Positions 22,603 to 30,273 are shown, counted from the stretch's first letter. The stretch: 31,731 nt of DNA from Sphingopyxis sp. UBA6723 (GCF_002454115.1 NZ_DKIH01000006.1:61397-93127); one strand, 5' to 3'. Translations and numbers: made by a program. Notes: a model not told the origin generated them from the letters alone.

Positions 22603-22679
22603 ACCGTGTCACCCGCGAATCGGTAGAACCGCTTCAACAGGCTGCAACGCTGCCGCCTGCGCCTGAAGGAGACCGAACC

Positions 22680-23204
22680 ATGGCTATCAAGACCAACCTG
22701 ACCAAGGCCGCAATTGGTGCGGCCACCGCTGGCGCAATGCTTATGAGCGCCGCACCCGCCGCTGCCCGCGACCGGTACGACCGCGACGGCATTAGCGCGG
22801 GCGAAGTCATCGCAGGCGCCGTTGTGCTCGGCGGCCTCGCCGCGATCCTGTCGAGCGGCAACAACGACCGTTATGATCGTTACGACGACCGCTATCGCGG
22901 TCGCTACAACGATCCGCGCTACGGCTATGGCTATGATTACAACCGCTATGGCAACAGTCGCAGCGCCGTGAACCAGTGCGTCGGCGCGGTCGAACGCGGC
23001 AGCCGCCGTTATGGCAACACCGACGTTACCCAGGTGACGAGCATCGATCGCAAGCGCGACGGGTATAAGGTGAAGGGCCGCGTCGTTGTTCGCGACGGTT
23101 ATGGTGGCCGCTGGGGTCGTGGTGGCTATTACGACCAGGGCAAATTCACCTGCGACATCCGTTACGGCCGCGTGCAGGACATCCGTTTCTCGGGCCTGCG
23201 CTAA
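22680..23204 (+). CDS. Secreted RY-rich protein, paralogue 2
   Basis: This 174-residue protein of unknown function has a signal peptide (NLTKAAIGAATAGAMLMSA, ending AAARDR), then the hydrophobic GEVIAGAVVLGGLAAILSS at about 40-58. A striking Arg/Tyr/Asp repeat stretch follows (YDRYDDRYRGRYNDPRYGYG), and a C-terminal domain with two Cys (AVNQCVGAVERG ... GKFTCDIRYGRVQDIRF). It shares this order with the 21830 gene, including the GxV..IAG hydrophobic block and the C...C-x-Y-RxGRV ending. AAGGAGA before ATG 22680 supports the start. A strong terminator follows directly. Confidence 0.82.
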   Translation: MAIKTNLTKAAIGAATAGAMLMSAAPAAARDRYDRDGISAGEVIAGAVVLGGLAAILSSGNNDRYDRYDDRYRGRYNDPRYGYGYDYNRYGNSRSAVNQCVGAVERGSRRYGNTDVTQVTSIDRKRDGYKVKGRVVVRDGYGGRWGRGGYYDQGKFTCDIRYGRVQDIRFSGLR

Positions 23205-23212
23205 AAAAACGG

Positions 23213-23243
23213 AAAGCCCCTCCCCGTCGGGAGGGGCTTTTTT
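23213..23243 (+). terminator. Rho-independent terminator
   Basis: AAAGCCCCTCCC (23213-23224) pairs with GGGAGGGGCTTT (23229-23240) around CGTC, followed by more T residues. It starts eight bases after the 22680 gene stop. Confidence 0.93.
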
Positions 23244-23333
23244 CGTCGCCCCCGCGCAGGCGGGGGCCGCTAGCCCGCTTGCTCAGCCGCGCTGAGTAAA
23301 CCGATAGCGGCCCCCGCCTGCGCGGGGGCGACG
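23244..23333. repeat. GC-rich palindromic pair (family E)
   Basis: The element begins CGTCGCCCCCGCGCAGGCGG and ends CCGCCTGCGCGGGGGCGACG, a 29-bp near-perfect inverted repeat around a 32-bp centre; each arm is itself a hairpin. It has the same two-hairpin plan as family A but another sequence. It lies between the terminator and the M28 gene. Confidence 0.85.
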
Positions 23334-23389
23334 ATCCGTAGGCGGCGATGGCCCTTGCTTCGACCTTACACCCACCGCATGAAGCGGGG

Positions 23390-24712
23390 ATGATCAAACT
23401 TAGCTTGCTCGCCGCCCTGCTCCTTGCCGCGCCGATTGCGGCGCAGGCACAGGACGTCACCCCCGCCGCCGACCCCGCGCGCCTGAAAGCCGATGTCGAA
23501 AAGCTGGTGTCGTTCGGCACCCGGCATACTTTGTCGTCGGCGACCGATCGCAAACGCGGGATCGGCGCCGCGCGCAATTGGGGCGCCGCCGAATTCGGCC
23601 GTATTTCCAAGGCTTGCGGCGGCTGCCTGACCGTCGAGCGGATCGCCGATCGCTTTGACGGGCCGCGCGCGCCGGACGGCGTGATCGTCGAAAATGTCTT
23701 GGCAATCCAGAAGGGCACGGGCGATCCGGCGCATGTGATCATCATCGCGGGGCACATCGACAGCCGCGTGACCGACGTCATGAACTTCACCGCCGACGCC
23801 CCCGGCGCCAACGACAATGCGTCGGGTACCGCGCTGGTGATCGAGGCGGCGCGGTTGCTGTCGAAACAGAAGCATCGCGCGACGATCGTCTATGCCCTGC
23901 TGTCGGGCGAGGAACAGGGGCTGTGGGGCGGGCGCCTGCTCGCACGCCATGCGAAGGAAAAGAGCTGGCCGGTCGCGGCGGTGCTGAACAACGACATCGT
24001 CGGTGGCATCAAGGGAACTGACGGCGCCATCGTCGACAACCGGGTGCGCGTGTTCAGCGAAGGCATCCGCGCGTCGGAGGATCTGGCGGCGCAGCTGGCA
24101 CGCCGCGGCATCGGCGGCGAGGATGACGGCCCGTCGCGCGCGCTGGCCAAGGCGGCGATCCGCGCCGGGCAGCACAGCCCGGCGATCGGACTGGACGTGC
24201 TGGCGGTGCGCCGGCCCGATCGTTTCCGCCGCGGCGGCGATCATCTACCGTCGCTCGAACTTGGTTATCCGGCGATCCGCTTTACCGTCGGGATCGAGGA
24301 TTATGATCACCAGCATCAGGATCTGCGCACCGACAATGGTCGCAAATTTGGCGATACGGTCGACGAAATGGATTTCACCTATCTGGCGCGCGTCACGGCG
24401 CTGAACGTCGTGCTGGCCAGCGAGCTCGCCGCCGCACCACCCGCACCCGCCAGTGTCAGCATCGACGGCGCGGTCAGTTCGAACACCACGGTCAAATGGA
24501 CGCCGGTGAACGGCGCCGCTGCCTATCGCATCCTGTGGCGCCGAAGCGATGCGCGCGACTGGACCGACAGCCGCCAGGTCGCGGGCGATGCAGCAACCGA
24601 GCTGGTGCTGCCCGGCGTCATCATCGACGATAATTTCTTTGGTGTTTCAGCAGTTTCAAGCGATGGCAGCGAGAGTATCGTGACGTTCGGCGGGCTGCCC
24701 CCCGCACAATAA
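23390..24712 (+). CDS. Secreted M28-family zinc aminopeptidase with C-terminal Fn3-like domain
   Basis: From ATG 23390 the protein has 440 residues with a signal peptide (MIKLSLLAALLLAAPIAAQA). The zinc ligands of M28 peptidases are visible: H122 and D124 (AGHIDSR), D142 (PGANDNASG), E174-E175 (SGEEQGLWG), D202 (NNDIVGG), and H307 or H309 in YDHQHQDLRT. The last 90 residues (ASVSIDGAVSSNTTVKWTPV ... YRILWRR) look like a fibronectin type III domain. It should remove N-terminal residues from peptides in the periplasm. The in-frame ATG 23348 would add 14 residues ahead of the signal peptide and is less likely. Confidence 0.93.
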   Translation: MIKLSLLAALLLAAPIAAQAQDVTPAADPARLKADVEKLVSFGTRHTLSSATDRKRGIGAARNWGAAEFGRISKACGGCLTVERIADRFDGPRAPDGVIVENVLAIQKGTGDPAHVIIIAGHIDSRVTDVMNFTADAPGANDNASGTALVIEAARLLSKQKHRATIVYALLSGEEQGLWGGRLLARHAKEKSWPVAAVLNNDIVGGIKGTDGAIVDNRVRVFSEGIRASEDLAAQLARRGIGGEDDGPSRALAKAAIRAGQHSPAIGLDVLAVRRPDRFRRGGDHLPSLELGYPAIRFTVGIEDYDHQHQDLRTDNGRKFGDTVDEMDFTYLARVTALNVVLASELAAAPPAPASVSIDGAVSSNTTVKWTPVNGAAAYRILWRRSDARDWTDSRQVAGDAATELVLPGVIIDDNFFGVSAVSSDGSESIVTFGGLPPAQ

Positions 24713-24768
24713 TTACCGAACACGCTATACGAAAATTTACCTTCCGCTGTTACCGCAAGGCTGGGACC

Positions 24769-25251
24769 ATGAATCTCGGCCAACGTGGGGGTTGGGCGAC
24801 AGCGATGGGTCGCGCCATGTCAATTCCCGAGGCTCCCCCAGCCTCAGCACCTCCAGACGAAAAGCGTCAGCCGCGCCAGTCGCGTCTGGTCAAGGCAGCG
24901 CTTGCGTGCAAGCGACTGGGCCAGTTCGACGTGACGATCCGCAATGTTTCGCTGACCGGCGTCGGCGGCCAGGGACCGCATGTGCTGCAAATCGGCGAGC
25001 GCATCACCATTTTCCTGTCGGGCCATGAAGCGATGCTGGGCACGGTGCGCTGGGTCGCGGGGACCCGATTCGGGATCGAAACCGACAAGCCGGTCGAAAC
25101 GTCGCGCCTGCGTGCGGCGAGCAGCGATCAACTGGTCACCGCCGACAGCAAGGTCGATTTCCAGATCGTCCCCGCGCCGCGCATTTCCACCTGGCGCCCT
25201 GGCCTGTCACGCGCGACCAGCCTGCCGGGGCATTATGGGGTCAAGCGTTAG
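24769..25251 (+). CDS. PilZ-domain protein
   Basis: This 160-residue protein has a basic stretch (EKRQPRQSRLVKAALACKR, about 31-49) and NVSLTGVGGQGPH, matching the RxxxR and (D/N)xSxxG motifs of the cyclic-di-GMP-binding PilZ domain, then IGERITIFLSG and GTVRWVAGTRFGIE typical of the barrel. It could bind c-di-GMP and act on motility, polysaccharide or the cell cycle, but many sphingomonad PilZ proteins are uncharacterised. The N-terminal 30 residues and the C-terminal 45 are variable and disordered-looking. It stands alone. Confidence 0.82.
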   Translation: MNLGQRGGWATAMGRAMSIPEAPPASAPPDEKRQPRQSRLVKAALACKRLGQFDVTIRNVSLTGVGGQGPHVLQIGERITIFLSGHEAMLGTVRWVAGTRFGIETDKPVETSRLRAASSDQLVTADSKVDFQIVPAPRISTWRPGLSRATSLPGHYGVKR

Positions 25252-25313
25252 CGTCGGCTTTGGGGTGGTGAGCGGACATTGCCAGCTAAGTCGTAAAATG
25301 GTTAGATCCTCAA

Positions 25314-25652
25314 ATGAAGTCGGAAACAGGCAAGCTGCCGAAAGGGCACAGCTACCCTCTCAAGCCCTCCTTTCTCGATGAGGCACTTACAAGCGCCGGC
25401 ATCGTTATCGAAACTCACCTGACGCGGAACGCGGGAAATCTGTTCGATGCGCATTTCTGGCCGGCGAACCAGAACGTGCCGTATGAGAGGCTTTATGTCC
25501 GCGCCGGATCGGTGCCGATTGAAGAGGCTGCGAATGCACGTCACCGGGTCGAAAATCACGCAGTGCCCATGCTTGTTAAGTGGGTCGGCGACATACTGGC
25601 GATGGATCAGGAATCACCTGTGCGGCGCGAGAAGCAGTATTTAGGCTTATAG
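25314..25652 (+). CDS. Hypothetical protein
   Basis: I recognise no family. The 112-residue protein is soluble-looking, with a mixed core (FLDEALTSAGIVIETHLT, NLFDAHFWPANQNVPYERLY, VPMLVKWVGDILAM) and no signal peptide or membrane helix. It looks more A/T-rich than its neighbours and has no clear ribosome site, so it may be a horizontally gained or decaying gene. It follows the PilZ gene by 62 bp and precedes a REP-like pair. Confidence 0.5.
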   Translation: MKSETGKLPKGHSYPLKPSFLDEALTSAGIVIETHLTRNAGNLFDAHFWPANQNVPYERLYVRAGSVPIEEAANARHRVENHAVPMLVKWVGDILAMDQESPVRREKQYLGL

Positions 25653-25687
25653 GCATTTCTGTCCGTTTGTAGTCGTCTAAAGACATT

Positions 25688-25760
25688 CGTCATCCCGGAC
25701 TTGATCCGGGATCCACTGCGGCGCTGAAGTCGTGGACCCCGGATCAAGTCCGGGGTGACG
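25688..25760. repeat. REP-like palindromic pair (family A, copy 2)
   Basis: It begins CGTCATCCCGGACTTGATCC and ends GGATCAAGTCCGGGGTGACG, with two hairpin units around a short centre. It closely resembles the copy at 29426-29498 and shares its ends with the 5607 copy. Confidence 0.9.
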
Positions 25761-25835
25761 ATGATGGATGGGGCGACTAATGGTCGCTTCCGGTCATTGC
25801 ATGCCAATGGCGATGGCTCGCCCCGAAACCCCAAA

Positions 25836-25864
25836 GGAAAAACGGCGCGGATTGCTCCGCGCCG
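25836..25864 (-). terminator. Rho-independent terminator of ctrA
   Basis: Read on the minus strand, CGGCGCGGA pairs with TCCGCGCCG around a four-base loop (25843-25864), followed by TTTTT (25838-25842). It lies about 37 bases after the ctrA stop. Confidence 0.88.
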
Positions 25865-25900
25865 GTTTCCCTCGGTTAACTCTTGAGGAGAAGCGAAGCG

Positions 25901-26608
25901 TCAGGCGACGCGGCGCACCTCATTGCCTTCATCGTCGATGTCGCGCAGGACATAGCCGCGGCCCCAGACCGTCTCGATATAATTTTCGCCCTCGCACGCC
26001 AGCGCCAGTTTCTTGCGCAGCTTGCAGATAAAGACGTCGATGATTTTGAGTTCGGGTTCGTCCATGCCGCCATACAGGTGGTTCAGGAACATTTCCTTGG
26101 TCAGCGTCGTGCCCTTGCGCAGCGAAAGCAGCTCAAGCATCTGATATTCCTTGCCGGTCAGATGCACGCGGGTGGTGTCGACCTCGACCGTCTTGGTATC
26201 CAGGTTGACCGCCAGCTTGCCCGTCTTGATGACGCTCTGGCTGTGGCCCTTCGACCGGCGGACGACCGCATGGATGCGGGCGACCAGCTCGTCGCGGTGG
26301 AACGGCTTGGTGACATAGTCGTCGGCACCAAAACCGAATGAGCGCACCTTGCTGTCCATTTCGGAAATGCCCGACAGGATCAGCACCGGCGTCTGCACCT
26401 TCGCAGTGCGGAGCTTTTTCAGCACGTCATAGCCGTGCATGTCGGGCAGGTTCAGGTCGAGCAGGATGATATCGTAATCATAGAGCTTGCCCAGATCCAA
26501 GCCTTCTTCCCCCAGATCGGTGGTATAGACGTTGAAGCCTTCGGTCGTGAGCATCGTGTCGATCGCCTTGGCGGTCGTCGGCTCGTCCTCGATCAGCAAT
26601 ACACGCAT
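25901..26608 (-). CDS. ctrA: Cell-cycle response regulator CtrA
   Basis: CtrA is the master DNA-binding response regulator of many alphaproteobacteria, controlling division, motility and, in Caulobacter, replication. The 235-residue protein from ATG 26608 has a receiver domain (MRVLLIEDEPTTAKAIDTML, phosphate acceptor D51 in IILLDLNLPDMHGYDVL, K in VTKPFHRDEL) and a winged-helix OmpR domain (VHLTGKEYQMLELLSLRKGT, DEPELKIIDVFICKLRKKL, ENYIETVWGRGYVLRD). AAGGGG six bases before the ATG fixes the start; the extension to 26716 is rejected. The C-terminus ends in Val-Ala rather than the Ala-Ala degron of Caulobacter. A perfect TTAA-N7-TTAAC box lies about 130-145 bp upstream. Confidence 0.97.
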   Translation of the reverse strand: MRVLLIEDEPTTAKAIDTMLTTEGFNVYTTDLGEEGLDLGKLYDYDIILLDLNLPDMHGYDVLKKLRTAKVQTPVLILSGISEMDSKVRSFGFGADDYVTKPFHRDELVARIHAVVRRSKGHSQSVIKTGKLAVNLDTKTVEVDTTRVHLTGKEYQMLELLSLRKGTTLTKEMFLNHLYGGMDEPELKIIDVFICKLRKKLALACEGENYIETVWGRGYVLRDIDDEGNEVRRVA

Positions 26609-26737
26609 TGGGCACCCCTTGATTGTTTCCCACGACAGCCCTGCTTTTCCGATCAGCTGGCTCTCGTGCGATGCCACCGACCGACCCCTGTTGCGGACTG
26701 CCGGAACATTAACCACGAAACTAATGAAGGGAAAAGG

Positions 26738-26753
26738 TTAATTTTGATTTAAC
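26738..26753 (-). promoter_or_regulatory. CtrA box upstream of ctrA
   Basis: The bases TTAA (26738-26741), seven spacers, TTAAC (26749-26753) match the CtrA consensus TTAA-N7-TTAA exactly on either strand. A weaker TTAA/CTAA pair with 8-bp spacing is at 26709-26722. Both lie in the upstream region of ctrA and suggest autoregulation, as in Caulobacter. The site overlaps the last codons of the LysR gene. Confidence 0.75.
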
Positions 26754-27675
26754 CCGCGGAATCCGGCGAGTCGCGGCCAATACACGACCGCTTCAGCGTC
26801 TCGACCAGATGGTCAGCGAGCGCCCGCACGCGCGCTGGGCGCAGCCGCGACGGCGGCGACAGCAGGTGGAGATACGCCTGCGGCATCGACCAATCGGTCA
26901 GGATGCGAACCAGCGCGCCCGACGTCAGCGATTCTTCGGCGATAAAGTCGGGCAGCACCGCGATGCCGCCGCCGGCGATCAGCAGCGGGATCATGATGTC
27001 GCCATTGTTGGCGAACAAAGGTCCGGTCGGGATCACCGTCGCTTCCTCGCCATCGCGATGGAAACGCAGCGGCAGGGCGCGTTCGCGGTGGCCGTAACCG
27101 ATCAGCCGATGCGAGCCGAGATCGAGCGGATGGCGCGGGGCGCCGCGCTGGTCCAGATAGGCAGGGCTGGCAATGACCGACGCGGCGACCGGCGCAATGG
27201 TGCGCGCGAGCAGGCTGCTGTCTTCCATGCTGGCGATGCGCAGGCTGAGGTCGATGCCCTCGGCAATCAGGTCGTGGCGCGCATCGCTCAGCATGACTTC
27301 GATCTCGACCGCCGGGTGCATGGCAAGAAACGCTGCGAGCGGCCCGCCGAGCACCTTGATCCCGAAGCTCATCGGCGCGGCGAGGCGGATCGGCCCCGCC
27401 AGATCGACGCGGTCGCCGCGCGCCGCCTCGGTCGCCGCGGTCGCGGCCGCGACCATCGCATGCGCCTCGCCAAGCAATCCCGCGCCGGCGGTGGAGACGG
27501 TGACGGTGCGCGAGCTGCGATGGAGCAGCGCGATGCCGAGCGATGTTTCGAGACGCGTCACCGCCTTCGACACGCTCGCCTTCGACATGCCCAGCGATGC
27601 GGCGGCGGCGGTAAAGCTGCCGCTGTCGGCAACCGCGGCGAAACAGGCCCAGCCTTCGTAATCGGGTAGCGACAT
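26749..27675 (-). CDS. LysR-family transcriptional regulator
   Basis: The 308-residue protein has an N-terminal winged helix-turn-helix (FAAVADSGSFTAAAASLGMSK ... VSKAVTRLETSLGIALLHRSSRTVTVSTAG, residues about 12-68) and a co-inducer domain with PIRLAAPMSFGIKVLGGPLA and GGGIAVLPDF. AAGGAGG upstream of the ATG (minus strand) supports the start. It is divergent from the pirin and azoreductase genes, a common regulator/target layout, so it probably controls them in response to quinones or electrophiles; that is inference. The last codons overlap the CtrA box of ctrA. Confidence 0.93.
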   Translation of the reverse strand: MSLPDYEGWACFAAVADSGSFTAAAASLGMSKASVSKAVTRLETSLGIALLHRSSRTVTVSTAGAGLLGEAHAMVAAATAATEAARGDRVDLAGPIRLAAPMSFGIKVLGGPLAAFLAMHPAVEIEVMLSDARHDLIAEGIDLSLRIASMEDSSLLARTIAPVAASVIASPAYLDQRGAPRHPLDLGSHRLIGYGHRERALPLRFHRDGEEATVIPTGPLFANNGDIMIPLLIAGGGIAVLPDFIAEESLTSGALVRILTDWSMPQAYLHLLSPPSRLRPARVRALADHLVETLKRSCIGRDSPDSAG

Positions 27676-27691
27676 CTGATCCTCCTTTTCA

Positions 27692-27814
27692 CTCCCCTTC
27701 AGGGGAGGGCAGCGAGACTTGGCAGCTTGGCTGCCTAATCGCAGTGGGTGGGGTCTATCGGCCTTGCGCTACGCCGACAGACCCCACCCCAACCCCTCCC
27801 CTGAAGGGGAGGGG
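27692..27814. repeat. Inverted repeat (family B, copy 2)
   Basis: It begins CTCCCCTTCAGGGGAG and ends CCCCTGAAGGGGAGGGG, with an inner ACTTGGC / GCCTAATCGCAG / TGGGTGGGG block order like the 15647-15809 element. It lies in the LysR-pirin divergent gap and ends about 20 bp before the likely promoter region of pirin. Confidence 0.82.
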
Positions 27815-27833
27815 CTTTCCTATCACATTCAAA

Positions 27834-27862
27834 TTGGAAACAATAGATTTCTATCTACGCTA
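27834..27862 (+). promoter_or_regulatory. Probable promoter/operator region of pirin
   Basis: This is the most A/T-rich spot of the divergent gap. It has TTGGAA (27834-27839), a GAAA-N7-TTTC dyad (27837-27851) that could be a LysR half-operator, and TACGCT (27856-27861) as a weak -10. Confidence 0.3.
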
Positions 27863-27955
27863 TTTCAGAAACGATCTCCATCGCTATCTTGTCCTCAACA
27901 CCGCAGCATCGCCGGGCATCCCGCCCCGGCGCGGCGCGACAGAAAGGACAAGGCC

Positions 27956-28654
27956 ATGATCGACATTCGCAAATTCGACACGCTGGGCCACGCCAACCAC
28001 GGCTGGCTCGACGCCCGTCATCACTTTTCCTTCGCCAACTATTACGACGAAGGCCGGATGGGCTGGGGCGCGCTGCGCGTCTGGAACGACGACGCCATTG
28101 CGGCGCAGTCGGGCTTCCCCCCGCATCCGCACCGCGACATGGAAATCATCACCTATGTCCGCACCGGCGCGATCACCCACCGCGACAGCATGGGCAACAC
28201 CGGCCGCACCGCGGCAGGCGATGTCCAGGTGATGAGCGCCGGGACCGGCGTGACGCACAGCGAGTTCAACCTCGAGGATGAAGAAACGACGCTGTTCCAG
28301 ATCTGGATCATGCCTGATCGGGACGGCGGCAATCCCGGCTGGGGGGCGCGTCAGTTCCCCAAAAATGACCGGTCGGGCCAGTTCGTGACGCTGGCGAGCG
28401 GCATCGAGAGCGACGCCGACGCGCTGCCGATCCGCGCCAACGCCCGCGTTGCGGCGGCCACGGTGAATGCGGGTGAGAGCGTTTCCTATGACCTCGAAGC
28501 CGGACGCCACGCCTATCTGGTCGCTGCCAAGGGCCGCATTCGGGTCAACGGCACCGACGCCGACCCCCGCGACGGCATCGCGCTGCGCGATGTCGGGACG
28601 ATCAATGTCGAGGCGCTCGACGACGCCGAGCTGGTGCTCGTCGATAGCCTTTAA
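27956..28654 (+). CDS. Pirin-family protein (possible quercetinase-type cupin)
   Basis: The 232-residue bicupin has its metal ligands in the N-terminal cupin: H57 and H59 in PPHPHRDMEI, and H101 and E103 in THSEFN, matching human pirin (H56, H58, H101, E103). LGHANHGWLDARHHFSF is the usual start. Bacterial pirins such as YhaK sense redox state or open flavonols as quercetinases; which applies here is not visible. AAGGACAAGG precedes ATG 27956, and the open frame to 27719 is only repeat sequence. It lies next to a LysR gene and an azoreductase gene, as part of an electrophile or quinone response cassette. Confidence 0.93.
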   Translation: MIDIRKFDTLGHANHGWLDARHHFSFANYYDEGRMGWGALRVWNDDAIAAQSGFPPHPHRDMEIITYVRTGAITHRDSMGNTGRTAAGDVQVMSAGTGVTHSEFNLEDEETTLFQIWIMPDRDGGNPGWGARQFPKNDRSGQFVTLASGIESDADALPIRANARVAAATVNAGESVSYDLEAGRHAYLVAAKGRIRVNGTDADPRDGIALRDVGTINVEALDDAELVLVDSL

Positions 28655-28778
28655 GACCCCCGGGCCGCCGCCTTGTCCCCTCCCTTGAGGCGGCGGCCCA
28701 CCCAGGTGCCGCGAGTTTCCCCCGGCTCGCGGCACCTCCCCTGCCTTCTCTTCCAATTCGAATCAAAGGAGTCATCTC

Positions 28779-29375
28779 ATGTCGCATATTCTTCGCATCG
28801 ACGCCTCGGCCCGCCACAGCGGTTCGACCACCCGCCAGCTCGCCGACCAGCTTGTCGCGCGACTGGTCGAGCAGGGTTACGGCAGCGCGGTCACCCGCCG
28901 CGACCTGGCGCTCACTCCGCCCGCGCTGCTCACGGAAGCCTGGGTCGGCGCCAATTTCACCGACGATGCCGATCGCAGCGACGACCAGCGCGCGGTGTTG
29001 GCCCATTCGGACGAACTGATCGCCGAACTCGAAGCCGCCGACACGATCGTCATCGGCGTGCCGGTTTATAATTTTGCCATCCCTGCGGCTCTGAAAGCTT
29101 GGATCGACCAGATCGCGCGCGCCCGCCGCACCTTCCGCTACACCGAAACCGGCCCCGAAGGGCTGCTCAAGGGCAAGAAGGCCTATCTGGTCGTCGCCTC
29201 GGGCGGCGTGCCGGTCGGCAGCGATTATGATTTCGCCACCGGCTATCTCCGCCACGTTCTCGGCTTTGTCGGCATCACCGATGTGACGATCATTGCCGCC
29301 GACCAGCAGATGATGGACGGTGAGGCGGTGAGCCGCGCGACGTCTGCGATTGATGACCTCAAGCAGGCGGCCTGA
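28779..29375 (+). CDS. azoR: FMN-dependent NADH-azoreductase
   Basis: The 198-residue flavodoxin-like enzyme reduces quinones and azo dyes with NADH through bound FMN. Signatures are ILRIDASARHSGSTTRQLAD at the phosphate-binding start, IGVPVYNFAIPAALKAWIDQ, and TGPEGLLKGKKAYLVVASGG. AAAGGAG at about 28765-28771 supports ATG 28779. It is 124 bp after pirin on the same strand, so co-regulation by the LysR protein is likely. A family C short palindrome follows the stop directly. Confidence 0.96.
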   Translation: MSHILRIDASARHSGSTTRQLADQLVARLVEQGYGSAVTRRDLALTPPALLTEAWVGANFTDDADRSDDQRAVLAHSDELIAELEAADTIVIGVPVYNFAIPAALKAWIDQIARARRTFRYTETGPEGLLKGKKAYLVVASGGVPVGSDYDFATGYLRHVLGFVGITDVTIIAADQQMMDGEAVSRATSAIDDLKQAA

Positions 29376-29381
29376 ATCGGC

Positions 29382-29414
29382 ATCCTCCCTGTGGCTTTCG
29401 GCCATGGGGAGGAT
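29382..29414. repeat. Short palindrome (family C, copy 2)
   Basis: ATCCTCCCTGTGGC pairs with GCCATGGGGAGGAT around a five-base loop. It starts seven bases after the azoR stop. It could fold in the transcript, but there is no U tract. Confidence 0.75.
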
Positions 29415-29425
29415 ACTCCTTCATT

Positions 29426-29498
29426 CGTCATCCCGGACTTGATCCGGGATCCATGCAGCGGTCGTTGCTATGGATCCCGGATCAAGTCCGGGATGACG
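29426..29498. repeat. REP-like palindromic pair (family A, copy 3)
   Basis: It begins CGTCATCCCGGACTTGATCC and ends GGATCAAGTCCGGGATGACG. The two arms are perfect reverse complements of each other over these ends. Confidence 0.92.
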
Positions 29499-29589
29499 AA
29501 AATGGGAAAGTCATTGACAGTTCTTCACTCAAAGCCGCCCCTCACGCCTTTCCGCTTTCGGCTGCCCCCCGCTCCGCCTATAGCGCGCC

Positions 29590-30273
29590 ATGCTCCTTTC
29601 AGATCGTGTCCTGTTCCTCGATGGCGAGGCCCTCGTGATCGACAAGCCCGCTGGCCTGCCGGTCGACGCCCCGCGCGACGGCAGCATCAGCCTTGAGAAT
29701 CATCTCGACCTGCTCAAGTTCGGCTTCAAGCGCTGGCCGCTCGCGGTCCACCGGCTCGACCGTGACACGTCGGGCTGCCTGCTCCTGGCGCGCAATCCCA
29801 AGGCGCACGGGCGTTTCACCCGCGCGTTCGAGGATCGCGAGGTCGAAAAACAATATCTGGCGATCGTCGATGGCGTACCCGATGCTGAAAGCGGCACGAT
29901 CAACCTGCCGCTGAGCAAGGTGTCGACCGCCGAGGAGGGCTGGCGGATGGTCGGCGACCCGAAAGGCAAGCCGTCGATTTCGCATTGGGAAAAGCTGGCG
30001 GTAGTCGATGGCCGCAGTTTGCTGCGCTTCCGCCCCGAAACTGGCCGCACCCACCAGATCCGCGTCCATGCGCTCGAAGGGCTCGGCTTCGCGCTGGTCG
30101 GCGATCCTGTCTATGGCCGCGGCGGCACCAAGACGCGTACGCTGCTGCACGCCGAACGGTTGGTGGTAAAACGTGACGTCAAGCCGTCAGTAATTGCCGA
30201 AGCGCCCTTCCCCGACGCGTTCATCGCGCTGGGCTTTGCCGCGCCGGAGGGAGCCGCCCCGACCCGTGGCTGA
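29590..30273 (+). CDS. RluA-family pseudouridine synthase
   Basis: The 227-residue enzyme converts uridine to pseudouridine in RNA. The catalytic Asp is D57 in HRLDRDTSG; LVIDKPAGLPV, EKQYLAIVDG, PETGRTHQIRVHA and GDPVYGRGGTKT complete the RluA fold. There is no S4 domain, so the short RluA/TruC-like class fits, but the target site (23S or tRNA) cannot be told. TATAGC lies just before ATG 29590, so the message may be leaderless. Its stop overlaps the start of the next gene. Confidence 0.93.
   Translation: MLLSDRVLFLDGEALVIDKPAGLPVDAPRDGSISLENHLDLLKFGFKRWPLAVHRLDRDTSGCLLLARNPKAHGRFTRAFEDREVEKQYLAIVDGVPDAESGTINLPLSKVSTAEEGWRMVGDPKGKPSISHWEKLAVVDGRSLLRFRPETGRTHQIRVHALEGLGFALVGDPVYGRGGTKTRTLLHAERLVVKRDVKPSVIAEAPFPDAFIALGFAAPEGAAPTRG

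Larger units (their letters stand above)
22376..22679. other. Intergenic region between RY-rich paralogues
   Basis: The 304 bases hold the family C inverted repeat (22384-22546) and then about 130 bases of leader-like sequence. The leader includes a 7-bp perfect dyad GCTGAAC (22573-22579) and GTTCAGC (22596-22602) with GATAAG between, and the ribosome site AAGGAGA just before the next ATG. A 24-codon open frame starts at 22551 but has no ribosome site and is not called. Confidence 0.6.

Noticed and set aside
22551..22625. A 24-codon ORF in the gap before the RY-rich gene
   Set aside because: It has no ribosome site and overlaps the operator-like dyad.
29382..29414. Terminator after azoR
   Set aside because: The hairpin is strong but no T run follows on either strand, and the same palindrome occurs elsewhere as a repeat.
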